Below, piece after piece: positions 8,938 through 16,050 of a stretch of DNA of 40,244 nucleotides. The notes under the pieces are model-generated. The model ran no database searches, was not told the DNA's origin, and saw only the letters and a list, made by a program, of their open reading frames with translations. Source of the stretch: an uncultured Schumannella sp. (GTDB lineage: Bacteria; Actinomycetota; Actinomycetes; Actinomycetales; Microbacteriaceae); the NCBI RefSeq assembly GCF_905479755.1, contig NZ_CAJQNT010000039.1, forward strand, positions 1 through 40,244, read 5' to 3'. Numbering within the stretch: the stretch's first letter is position 1; the number at the start of each line of letters is the position of its first letter. A program made the translations under genes and the position numbers.

Positions 8938-10017
8938 CGCGGGGTCGACGGCGCGGGCGAAGGCGTCGATGCCGCCGGTGAGGTGGCGCACGCGAGTGAA
9001 GCCGAGTGTCTGCATCGAGGCGAGCGCCTGCCCGGAGCGCACCCCGTGGTGGCAGTAGAGCACGATGTTGGCGTCGCGATCGAGCGGGTCGACCCCGGCG
9101 AGGATGTCGCGCAGCGGGATGAGCGTCGAATTCGGCAGCGCGACGAAGGAGTGCTCGTGCGGTTCACGCACGTCGATCAGCATCGGTGGCGCGTCGCTCG
9201 CGAGTTCGGCGGCCAGCTCGGCCGAGACGATCGAGGTGGAGCCGTCGAGCTCGCGTTCGGCGGTGCGCTCCTCGATCGAGCCGGGACGCACGACGCCCGG
9301 CTCCCGCTCGTAGCGCACCTCGCGCATGCCGCCGGTGCGGGCGTCGAAGATCGCGACGCGGCCCAGCAGCGGCTCGCCGATGCCGGTCAGCACCTTGATG
9401 GCCTCGGCGGCCATCACTCCGCCGATGACGGTGCAGACCGGGGGGAGCACGCCGACCAGTTCGCAGCTGAGATCCTCGGCATCCGGAGCTTCGGGAAAGA
9501 GGTCGCGGTAGTCGACGCCGCGCTCGTCCCAGGCGACCCCGGCCTGGCCGGTGTAGCGCACGGCCGAGCCCCAGACCAGCGGGATGCCGCGCACCGCCGC
9601 GATGTCATTGCAGAGGTAGCGGGTGGGCGCGTTGTCGCTGCCGTCGATGAGCAGGTCGGCATCGAGCAGCAGGTCGAGCGCGTTGCGGCCGGTGAAGCGC
9701 TCGGCCACCGGGTGGATGACGGTGTCGGGCGACAGCGCCCGCAGCGCCTCGGCCGCCGACTCGACCTTCAACCGCCCCACATCGGCGGCGCGGTGCAGGG
9801 TCTGGCGGTGCAGGTTGCTGACGTCGACGGTGTCGTCGTCGACGATCGTGATCGTGCCGACGCCGGCGCCGACGATCGCGGGCAGCACGGCCGAGCCGAG
9901 TCCGCCCGCGCCGACCACCACGACGTGCGCGGCGGCGAGACGTTCCTGCGCGCTCGGGCCGAATCCGTCGAGGACTCGTTGGCGGGCGAAGCGCGGCGCG
10001 CCGGGGTCGAGGGGCAT
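8923..10017 (-). CDS. moeZ: Adenylyltransferase/sulfurtransferase, ThiF plus rhodanese (MoeZ type)
   Basis: 364 residues. Residues 1-240 form a ThiF/MoeB domain (VVVVGAGGLGSAVLP at 33-47, DDDTVDVSNLHRQ, SDNAPTRYLCND) that adenylates a sulfur-carrier C-terminus such as MoaD GG. Residues about 265-364 form a rhodanese domain with candidate active cysteine C322 (YCHHGVRSG). The zinc CxxC pairs of classical MoeB are not evident; the region reads LSCELVGVLPPVCTVIGG. ATG 10017 fits the family N-terminus and has AAGAAT six bases upstream. The frame stays open upstream to 10905, but that stretch is low-complexity repeat DNA. Confidence 0.94.
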   Translation of the reverse strand: MPLDPGAPRFARQRVLDGFGPSAQERLAAAHVVVVGAGGLGSAVLPAIVGAGVGTITIVDDDTVDVSNLHRQTLHRAADVGRLKVESAAEALRALSPDTVIHPVAERFTGRNALDLLLDADLLIDGSDNAPTRYLCNDIAAVRGIPLVWGSAVRYTGQAGVAWDERGVDYRDLFPEAPDAEDLSCELVGVLPPVCTVIGGVMAAEAIKVLTGIGEPLLGRVAIFDARTGGMREVRYEREPGVVRPGSIEERTAERELDGSTSIVSAELAAELASDAPPMLIDVREPHEHSFVALPNSTLIPLRDILAGVDPLDRDANIVLYCHHGVRSGQALASMQTLGFTRVRHLTGGIDAFARAVDPAMPRY

Positions 10018-10072
10018 GGGGTGATTCTTCCAGGTTGCGCGGGAGCGCACCGGGTCGGCGAGGGGGAACGGC

Positions 10073-10162
10073 GCGCCCGCGCCCGGCGTGCCCGCCTTCG
10101 ACGTGCCCGCCCTCAGCGTGCCCGCCCTCAACGTGCCCGCCCCCGGCGCGCCCGCCCCCGGC
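10073..10162. repeat. 15-bp tandem array 1, upstream of moeZ
   Basis: The core GTGCCCGCC or GCGCCCGCC recurs at 10073, 10088, 10103, 10118, 10133 and 10148, exactly every 15 bases, with a decayed seventh start at 10163. The rest of the 334-base gap between moeZ and the mod regulator (10018-10351) holds only the divergent promoters and the leader frame at 10311. The array resembles the 15-bp array inside modA at 10810-10914. Confidence 0.85.
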
Positions 10163-10298
10163 GCGCAACCTCGGAGAAATGGCTGCCTCGTCCACGAGGC
10201 GTGGCCTGCCCGGCCAAATCTCCGACTTTGCGCGAGAAGGAGAGGGAGGGCGAGGCCGCGGGCGCCCGGCGACCCGCGGCATGAACGGCATCTGCGGC

Positions 10299-10304
10299 TA
10301 GAAT
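10299..10304 (+). promoter_or_regulatory. -10 element of the mod operon
   Basis: TAGAAT, followed by six bases (cacgat) and then ATG 10311 of the leader frame. The spacing predicts a leaderless transcript that begins at the leader ATG. Confidence 0.5.
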
Positions 10305-10310
10305 CACGAT

Positions 10311-10355
10311 ATGGAGACGCAAACGCGGATACTGCCGCACCGAGGGGTTCGATGA
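10311..10355 (+). CDS. 14-codon leader frame before the mod operon
   Basis: It reads METQTRILPHRGVR then TGA. Its ATG is six bases after TAGAAT, and its stop at 10353-10355 overlaps the next gene's start at 10352 as ATGA. Both placements are what a translated, coupled leader would need. The peptide matches nothing I recognise and could be a chance frame; GAGGGG inside it also serves as a Shine-Dalgarno for the next gene. Confidence 0.4.
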   Translation: METQTRILPHRGVR

Positions 10356-10765
10356 GCGAGTTCCGGGTGAGCGAGGCGGCAGCACTGCTCGGTGTGAGCG
10401 ACGACACGGTGCGCCGCTGGGGCGAGAGCGGCCGACTGCCGATCCGCCGAGCCGACAACGGTCGCCAGGTGATCGACGGCGTCGACCTCGCGCCGCTGAT
10501 GACCGAACTCGCCGCCGAGTCCCCCCTCGCGGATGCCTTCCCGACCGCGCGCGTCTCGGCCCGCAACCGCTTCACCGGCATCGTCACCGCGGTGACGCGC
10601 GACGGCGTGATGGCGCAGGTCGACATCCAAGCGGGACCGTTCCGCGTCGTGTCGCTGATGAGCCGCGAGGCCGCCGATGAGCTCGGACTCGAGGTCGGCG
10701 TGCTCGCGGTCGCGAGCGCGAAGGCGACCGTCGTGACGGTGGAGCGGCCCGAGGAGCGTGCGTGA
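10352..10765 (+). CDS. HTH plus TOBE molybdate-binding protein
   Basis: 137 residues. Residues 3-45 form a MerR/excisionase-type winged helix (FRVSEAAALLGVSDDTVRRWGESGRLPIRR). Residues about 66-130 form one TOBE/Mop domain (SARNRFTGIVTAVTRDGVMAQVDI, VVSLMSREAADELGL, VGVLAVASAKATVVTVER), which binds molybdate or tungstate. It heads the modABC operon and its stop overlaps modA (GTGA). The likely role is molybdate-responsive control or molybdate storage. It is not a classical ModE, which has a different HTH and two Mop domains. Confidence 0.9.
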   Translation: MSEFRVSEAAALLGVSDDTVRRWGESGRLPIRRADNGRQVIDGVDLAPLMTELAAESPLADAFPTARVSARNRFTGIVTAVTRDGVMAQVDIQAGPFRVVSLMSREAADELGLEVGVLAVASAKATVVTVERPEERA

Positions 10766-11679
10766 GGCGAGCGCCGGGCGCCGGCGTCGGCGGCACCGGG
10801 GGCGGCGCAGTCCGATCTGGCGCTGCCCGATCCGGTGCTGTCCGATCCGGCAGTGCCCGATCCGGTGCTGCCCGACTCACCAGTGCGCGACTCGGCAAGG
10901 CCCAACTCGGCCGCGCCCTGGCACTGTGCGCGTCGAGCAGCGTGCTGCTGTCAGGCTGTGCCGTGCCCGCGCCGAGCGACCCGAGCGACCCCGCCGACGG
11001 AGAGCTCGCCGGCTCCGTGACCGTGCTCGCCGCCGCCTCCCTCACCGAGGTCTTCGACGACCTGGCGGCCTCGTTCGAGGCGGAGCACCCGGGCGTCGAC
11101 GTGGTCGTCAGCGTCGGTGGCAGCGGTGCCCTGGCCGAGCAGATCCTCGCGGGGGCCCCAGCCGACGTGTTCGCCGCCGCCAACGAAACCGCGATGGCGA
11201 CCGTCGCCGAGGCAGGGCTGGCACCCGAGGCGACGGTCTTCGCCACCAATACGCTCGAACTCGTGGTGCCGGCCGGAAACCCGGGTGGGGTCGCGGGCCT
11301 TGCCGACCTGGGCCGCCCCGAGCTCGCGATCGCCCTGTGCGACGAGACGGTGCCGTGCGGCGCCGCGAGCGTCGAACTGCTCGCCCTCGCGGGTGTCACC
11401 GCCGCGCCCGACACGCTCGAGACCGACGTGAAGGCGGTGCTCACCAAGGTCCTCCTCGGCGAAGCGGATGCCGGACTCGTCTACCGCACCGACGTGCGGG
11501 CCGCCGACGCCGCAGTCGTCGGCATCGAAATCGCGGAGGCATCCCAGGTGGTCAACCGTTACCCGATCGCGGCGCTCGCCGAGGCGCCGAATCCGGATGC
11601 CGCCCAGGCCTTCGTCGCATTCGTCCTCTCGGCGGCAGGCCGGGCTGCTCTCGCGGAAGCGGGCTTCGGTGTCCCGTAA
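10762..11679 (+). CDS. modA: Molybdate-binding lipoprotein with pentapeptide-repeat leader
   Basis: 305 residues. It captures molybdate outside the membrane for ModBC. The mature part shows VTVLAAASLTEVFDDLAASFE, VVSVGGSGALAEQI and APADVFAAAN. The lipobox is VLLSGC with Cys66. Ahead of it is an unusually long N-region in which residues 17-51 are seven pentapeptides of type A/V-R-S/L-G-A, translated from a 15-bp tandem array. No in-frame ATG, GTG or TTG between 10762 and the hydrophobic segment offers a shorter credible start. GTG 10762 overlaps the upstream stop. Confidence 0.93.
   Translation: MRRAPGAGVGGTGGGAVRSGAARSGAVRSGSARSGAARLTSARLGKAQLGRALALCASSSVLLSGCAVPAPSDPSDPADGELAGSVTVLAAASLTEVFDDLAASFEAEHPGVDVVVSVGGSGALAEQILAGAPADVFAAANETAMATVAEAGLAPEATVFATNTLELVVPAGNPGGVAGLADLGRPELAIALCDETVPCGAASVELLALAGVTAAPDTLETDVKAVLTKVLLGEADAGLVYRTDVRAADAAVVGIEIAEASQVVNRYPIAALAEAPNPDAAQAFVAFVLSAAGRAALAEAGFGVP
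10810..10914. repeat. 15-bp tandem array 2, inside modA
   Basis: Seven 15-base units begin at 10810, 10825, 10840, 10855, 10870, 10885 and 10900. Units 1-4 are close to GCCCGATCCGGTGCT; units 5-7 are diverged. The array is in frame with modA and encodes residues 17-51. Confidence 0.9.
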
Positions 11680-12493
11680 CCGCGCCTCGCAGCAGCGTGC
11701 CCGCCGCGCCCTCCCGGCCGTCGTCCTCGCGGGCGCCGGGCTCGCGCTGGCGCTGCTGATCCTCCCGCTTGTCGCGCTCGTCGTGCGTGCCCCGTGGGAT
11801 CGCGTCGCCGAGATCGTCGGCGGCGACGTGGTCGGCCCGGCCCTCGCACTTTCGCTTGGCACCGCGGCGCTCTCGACGGTGGTCTCGCTCGCGCTGGGGG
11901 TACCGCTCGCCGTCGTCCTGGCGCGCTCGCACGCCTGGCCGGTGGTGCCCCGGCGCCTGCTGCGCGCGGCGGTGACGATCCCGCTGGTGCTCCCGCCGGT
12001 GGTCGGCGGCATCGCGCTGCTGTTGTTGCTCGGTCGGCGCGGCGTGATCGGGGCGTGGTTGGCCGAGGTGGGCATCGGCATCCCGTACACGACGGGCGCC
12101 GTCGTGATCGCGCAGGTCTTCGTGGCGATGCCGTTTTTGGTGTTCGCGGTCGAGGGGGCGCTGCTCTCGGCCGACCGCCGCACCGAGCTCGCCGCCGCGA
12201 CGCTCGGCGCGAGCCGTGCGCAGGTGTTTCGCCTGGTCACGCTGCCGCTCGTCGGTCCCGGGGTCGCGGCGGGCGCCGTCCTGTGCTTCGCGCGGGCGCT
12301 CGGGGAATTCGGCGCCACGATCACCTTCGCCGGCAGCCTGCCGGGCGTCACCCGCACGCTGCCGATCGCGAGCTACCTGGCGCTGCAGTCCGACCCGGAT
12401 GCGGCGATCGTGCTCGCGCTCGTGCTGCTCGCGGTGGCGCTCGCCGTGATCCTGGCGCTGCGCGACCGGTGGATGCCGGGGGTACGCGCGTGA
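11669..12493 (+). CDS. modB: Molybdate ABC transporter permease
   Basis: 274 residues with several hydrophobic segments (first at about 15-37, VVLAGAGLALALLILPLVAL) and the binding-protein-dependent permease signature EFGATITFAGSLPGVTRTLPI near residues 212-232. It forms the membrane channel for molybdate. GTG 11669 overlaps the modA 3' end by 11 bases, and its stop overlaps modC (GTGA). Confidence 0.95.
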   Translation: MSRNRASQQRARRALPAVVLAGAGLALALLILPLVALVVRAPWDRVAEIVGGDVVGPALALSLGTAALSTVVSLALGVPLAVVLARSHAWPVVPRRLLRAAVTIPLVLPPVVGGIALLLLLGRRGVIGAWLAEVGIGIPYTTGAVVIAQVFVAMPFLVFAVEGALLSADRRTELAAATLGASRAQVFRLVTLPLVGPGVAAGAVLCFARALGEFGATITFAGSLPGVTRTLPIASYLALQSDPDAAIVLALVLLAVALAVILALRDRWMPGVRA

Positions 12494-13263
12494 GCGACCG
12501 CACCACCGGACGCGGCGGCGCGCCCAATCCCGCCGGGGGACTGGACCCCGGCCTCGTCGCGCGGATCGAGGCGCATCGCGGCGACGTCGACCTGCGTCTG
12601 GAAATCACCGCGACCCCGGGGCTCCCGGTGGCGCTCGTCGGACCGAACGGCGCCGGCAAGTCGACGACGCTCGCGGTACTGGCGGGGGCGCATCCGCTCG
12701 ACGCCGGGCGCATCGCGCTGGGCGGTCGCGTGCTCGCGGGCGACGGGGTCGATCTGCCGCCCGAGCGTCGCGGCATCGGACTCGTGTTTCAGGACTACGT
12801 GCTGTTTGGGCACCTGACCGTGCGCGACAACATCGGCTTTGCCGAACGAGTGAAGCGCGGGAGGCCGGCGGGGCGCGCCGCCGCCGAACCGTGGCTGGAG
12901 CGTTTCGGACTGACGGCGCTTGCCGACCGGCTTCCGGCGGAGCTCTCGGGCGGGCAGGCGCAACGCGTCGCGCTGGCGCGGGCGCTCGCCGCCGAGCCCA
13001 GGCTGCTGCTGCTCGACGAGCCGATGGCGGCGCTTGATGTGGAGGTGCGCGCCGAGGTGCGCACCGAGCTGGGGGAGCTGCTGCGGGGCCTCCCGATTCC
13101 GACCGTCATCGTCACCCACTCCCGCGCCGACGTGGAGGCGCTCGGCGACGAGGTGATCGTGGTCGAAGCGGGGGAGGCGACGCAGCGCGGGTCGGTCGCG
13201 GAGCTGCGCGCGCATCCGGCGACCCCGTACGTGACCCGGCTGTTCGCCACCCCGCCCGAGTAG
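12490..13263 (+). CDS. modC: Molybdate ABC transporter ATPase, no TOBE domain
   Basis: 257 residues. It shows Walker A GPNGAGKST (51-59), Q-loop VFQDYVLF, signature LSGGQ (152-156), Walker B LLLLDEP (172-178) and the switch histidine in VTHSRADVEAL. Canonical ModC carries a C-terminal TOBE/Mop domain and is about 350 residues; this one stops soon after the ATPase core. The TOBE function may sit instead in the small HTH-TOBE protein that opens the operon. Confidence 0.95.
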   Translation: MSDRTTGRGGAPNPAGGLDPGLVARIEAHRGDVDLRLEITATPGLPVALVGPNGAGKSTTLAVLAGAHPLDAGRIALGGRVLAGDGVDLPPERRGIGLVFQDYVLFGHLTVRDNIGFAERVKRGRPAGRAAAEPWLERFGLTALADRLPAELSGGQAQRVALARALAAEPRLLLLDEPMAALDVEVRAEVRTELGELLRGLPIPTVIVTHSRADVEALGDEVIVVEAGEATQRGSVAELRAHPATPYVTRLFATPPE

Positions 13264-13280
13264 GCCCCGCCCGAGCGCCT

Positions 13281-13381
13281 CGCAGTGTGTCGTTTCTCCG
13301 GAGGTTTCGTTGCCCGGGCCGCCCCGCATCCCGAAAACACGGATGCGGCCGTGGAGAACTCCGGAAAAGCGGCACAGTGCG
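13281..13381. repeat. Nested inverted repeat after modC
   Basis: A 101-base structure. The outer arms at 13281-13303 and 13359-13381 match over 23 bases with five mismatches (CGCAGTGTGTCG.. against ..CGGCACAGTGCG). An inner perfect hairpin at 13324-13348 is CCGCATCC-n9-GGATGCGG. It could end mod transcription or be a dispersed palindromic element. No run of T follows it. Confidence 0.6.
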
Positions 13382-13386
13382 GGCAG

Positions 13387-13392
13387 TAGTCT
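13387..13392 (+). promoter_or_regulatory. -10 element for the amidase pair
   Basis: TAGTCT, six bases (gggctg) before ATG 13399 and with no ribosome-binding site, so a leaderless start is likely. Confidence 0.5.
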
Positions 13393-13398
13393 GGGCTG

Positions 13399-14457
13399 AT
13401 GTTTGAGATTCTGCAGCCGGGGGTCGGGCCGCGCGGGGACGGGGCGTATCTGCCCGCCGATCCGCGGCAGGTGTTCTGGGGTGTGCTGCCGTGTGAGGCG
13501 GATGCGCCGGTGCTGTCGATCGCCTCCGGTGACGAGGTGACGATCGACACCCTCAGTCACGAGGGGCTGCTCGACGACCAGGGCTCCGACCCGGCGGCGT
13601 TCTTCGCCAGCCACGGGGTGCCGCGCGAGCAGGTGCTCGACGACGCCGTCGCCGTGGTGGCGACGCGCGAGCGCGGCCCCGAGGACGGGCCGCACGTCGT
13701 CACTGGCCCGATCGAGGTGCGCGGCGCGGAGGTGGGCGAACTGCTCGCGATCCAGGTGCTCGAGACGATCCCGCGCGTACCGTACGGCGTCATCTCGAAC
13801 CGGCACGGCCGCGGCGCGCTGCCGGGGGAGTTCCCCCGCGGCGACAAGAACGTCAGCGTGTTCGCCGCCGCACGCGACGGCCAGGGTTGGGTTCCGCGCG
13901 TTGCGGGCGGCGAGGCCGACGTGCACTTCCCGCTCGACCCGTTCCTCGGCATCATGGGGGTCGCCGTCGCCGGAAGCACCCGTCCGCACTCGGTTCCGCC
14001 CGGCCGCCACGGCGGCAACATCGACGTCAAACTGCTGACCGTCGGCAGCACGCTCTACCTGCCGGTGCAGGTCGCGGGCGCGCTCGCCTTCGTCGGCGAC
14101 CCGCACTTCGCCCAGGGTGACGGCGAGGTGGCGCTCACCGCGATGGAGGCCTCGCTGCGCGTGCGGCTGCGCTTCCGCCGGGTGCAGGCCGATCATCCGT
14201 TCGCGCGCGTCGCCCGCCGTCACGGCCCGATCATCGAGACGCCCGAGTTCCTGGTGCCGACCGGCATGGATGCCGACCTCGGCGAGGCGAACCGCGCGGC
14301 GGTGCGCGCCGCGATCGATCTGCTCGGCGAGGTGCACGGGATGGACCCCGAGCACGCCTTCGCGTACCTCAGCGCGGCGACCGACTTCAACATCTCGCAG
14401 GTGGTGGATCGGGTCACCGGCGTGCACGCCCGCATTCGAAAGGCGGACTTCCTATGA
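13399..14457 (+). CDS. Acetamidase/formamidase (FmdA/AmdA) family protein
   Basis: 352 residues. The family hydrolyses simple amides such as formamide and acetamide. Visible signatures are GDEVTIDTLSHEGLLDDQG, VTGPIEVRGAEVGELLAIQVL, HGGNIDVKLLTVGSTLYLPV, VGDPHFAQGDGEV and the C-terminal FNISQVVDRVTGVHARIRK. It is joined by ATGA overlap to the AtzH-amidase gene and is followed by pucG-allC. In that setting an oxamate- or other ureide-derived amide is a plausible substrate; this is inferred from position only. TAGTCT six bases before the ATG suggests a leaderless mRNA. Confidence 0.9.
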   Translation: MFEILQPGVGPRGDGAYLPADPRQVFWGVLPCEADAPVLSIASGDEVTIDTLSHEGLLDDQGSDPAAFFASHGVPREQVLDDAVAVVATRERGPEDGPHVVTGPIEVRGAEVGELLAIQVLETIPRVPYGVISNRHGRGALPGEFPRGDKNVSVFAAARDGQGWVPRVAGGEADVHFPLDPFLGIMGVAVAGSTRPHSVPPGRHGGNIDVKLLTVGSTLYLPVQVAGALAFVGDPHFAQGDGEVALTAMEASLRVRLRFRRVQADHPFARVARRHGPIIETPEFLVPTGMDADLGEANRAAVRAAIDLLGEVHGMDPEHAFAYLSAATDFNISQVVDRVTGVHARIRKADFL

Positions 14458-15995
14458 CTGTGTCGGTGAGCCTCCCGCAGGGCGCTGATGAGCCGGAAGG
14501 CCTCGTGGATGCCGTCCTCGCCTACGAGACGGCCCTCATGTCGGACGACGTCGAGGCCCTCGATGCCGCGTTCGCGCCCGGGGCGAGCACGCTGCGCGGC
14601 GACGCCACCGGGCTGCTCGTTGGGCACGAGGCGATCGCGAGCTTCCGGCGTGGCCGCGGCGGGGCGCCGCAACGCCAGCTGCTGGCCCTGCACGTGCGGC
14701 CGGTCGATGCCGACAACGCGCTCGTGGTGGCCGAGGTGGCCGCACAGCGCGGTGGTCGGGGCCTGCAGACGCAACTCTGGCGCCGGGATGCCGAGGTCGG
14801 CTGGGTGGTGTCGGCGGCGCACGTGAGCGCCCCCACTCCCGCGGTCGATGCGCGCATCTGGCGCACGGTCGGCACGCCGCTCGTCGCACCGCAGGGCGCG
14901 GGCGCTCTCGACGGGGTCGGGATTGCCGTGAAGGACATGTTCGAGGTGACGGGCTTCGCGGTCGGGGTCGGGAATCCGCGGTTTCTGGAAACGTCGACAC
15001 CGGCCACGCGCACCGCTCCCGCGCTGGAGGCGTTGCTGAATGCTGGGGCGCACGTGACCGGCATCGCGCAGACCGACGAGTTCGCGTACTCGATCGCGGG
15101 CGCCAACGCGCACTACGGCACCCCGCCGAATGCGGCCGTGCCGGGCGGTCTGCCGGGCGGCTCGTCGAGCGGCCCCGCCTCGGCGGTCGCGAGCGGCCAG
15201 GCCGACCTCGGCCTTGGCACCGACACCGCCGGCTCGGTTCGCGTTCCGGCCTCGTACCAGGGGCTCTGGGGCCTGCGCCCCACTCACGACGTTGTCTCGC
15301 TCGATGGCGTCTGGCCGCTCGCCCCCACCTTCGACACCGTCGGTTGGCTCACCCGCGACCCGGCCACCCTGCACAACGCGGTCGAGGCGACCCTCGGGGC
15401 GACTGAGCTACGGCTTGCCCCCGAGTTCGTGGTGGCCCCGTCGTTGCGGCGCGACCTCGACGCCGAGGTGCTGGAAGCCTTCGACGCGAGCGTCGCCCGC
15501 TTCTCGCCCGCCGAGATCGAGATCCCCGAGCCCGACGAGTTGCTCACCATCTTCCGCACGATCCAACCGGCGGAGGCGTGGAAGAGCGACGGCGAATGGG
15601 TCGCGGCGAACCCGGGCGCGCTCGGGCCGGGCGTGCGCGAACGGTTCGAGATCGCCGAGAGCATGAGTGCGGCGAGCGAGGCCGCGGCGCGCGAGGCGAT
15701 GGCGGTGGCGCGCGAGCGCCTGGATTCGATTCTGGGCGACCGCATCCTGCTGCTCCCCTCGGCGTCCTCGGCCGCCCCGACTGCGGCGGCGAGTCCGGAG
15801 GAGCTGGAGACGGTGCGCGGGGCGACGCTGCGGTTGTGCAGCGTTGCCGGAGTCGCGGGGCGCCCCGCGCTCAGCGTGCCCGTGCTGAGCGCGACCGGCC
15901 CGACCGGACGACCGGCGCCGCTCGGTCTGTGCCTGGTGGGGCCCCGAGGCAGCGACCTGGCGCTTGTCGAGCTGGCCGCCGACCTGTTCGGATGA
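14454..15995 (+). CDS. AtzH/HpxZ-like domain fused to amidase
   Basis: 513 residues. Residues 1-125 are a SnoaL-like DUF3225/AtzH-type domain (VLAYETALMSDDVEALDAAF, RGRGGAPQRQLL). Residues 140-513 are an amidase-signature hydrolase with K160 (GIAVKDMFEV), the cis-serine loop GGSSSG (235-240) and candidate nucleophile S261 (DTAGSVRVPAS), the Lys-Ser-Ser triad. From family knowledge, Klebsiella hpxWXYZ oxalurate genes include separate HpxZ (DUF3225) and HpxY (AtzE-type amidase). The fusion followed by pucG, whose product is oxalurate, suggests an oxalurate or related ureide hydrolase. No AtzG/HpxX partner is visible. Confidence 0.9.
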   Translation: MTVSVSLPQGADEPEGLVDAVLAYETALMSDDVEALDAAFAPGASTLRGDATGLLVGHEAIASFRRGRGGAPQRQLLALHVRPVDADNALVVAEVAAQRGGRGLQTQLWRRDAEVGWVVSAAHVSAPTPAVDARIWRTVGTPLVAPQGAGALDGVGIAVKDMFEVTGFAVGVGNPRFLETSTPATRTAPALEALLNAGAHVTGIAQTDEFAYSIAGANAHYGTPPNAAVPGGLPGGSSSGPASAVASGQADLGLGTDTAGSVRVPASYQGLWGLRPTHDVVSLDGVWPLAPTFDTVGWLTRDPATLHNAVEATLGATELRLAPEFVVAPSLRRDLDAEVLEAFDASVARFSPAEIEIPEPDELLTIFRTIQPAEAWKSDGEWVAANPGALGPGVRERFEIAESMSAASEAAAREAMAVARERLDSILGDRILLLPSASSAAPTAAASPEELETVRGATLRLCSVAGVAGRPALSVPVLSATGPTGRPAPLGLCLVGPRGSDLALVELAADLFG

Positions 15996-16000
15996 TTCGA

Positions 16001-16019
16001 ATGTTGCTCTGATCAACAT
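16001..16019. promoter_or_regulatory. Operator-like inverted repeat before pucG
   Basis: ATGTTG-CTCTGAT-CAACAT, 19 bases, covering the expected -35 zone of the pucG promoter. It has the same arms and spacing as the site at 35797-35815. It is preceded by ATTCGAATGT at 15995-16004, also found at 38924-38933. The position suggests repression. Confidence 0.65.
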
Positions 16020-16038
16020 CCCCGAAACAATCCTTTTC

Positions 16039-16044
16039 TAAGAT
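16039..16044 (+). promoter_or_regulatory. -10 element of pucG-allC
   Basis: TAAGAT, six bases (ggggca) before GTG 16051, which fits a leaderless transcript. The inverted repeat at 16001-16019 lies about 20 bases upstream. Confidence 0.55.
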
Positions 16045-16050
16045 GGGGCA

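Noticed and set aside
6521-10284. Very long plus-strand frames of more than 800 codons opposite moeA, moaC-mogA and moeZ
   Set aside because: Products are Gly/Arg/Ala-rich shadows of high-GC genes with no domains; the minus-strand genes carry all family motifs.
8923-10905. A 660-codon minus-strand frame that would extend MoeZ far upstream
   Set aside because: The extra 296 residues come from the antisense of the HTH-TOBE gene and the 15-bp array; the ThiF family start fits ATG 10017.
10073-10914. The 15-bp arrays as a CRISPR
   Set aside because: Units are contiguous with no spacers, and no cas gene is present.
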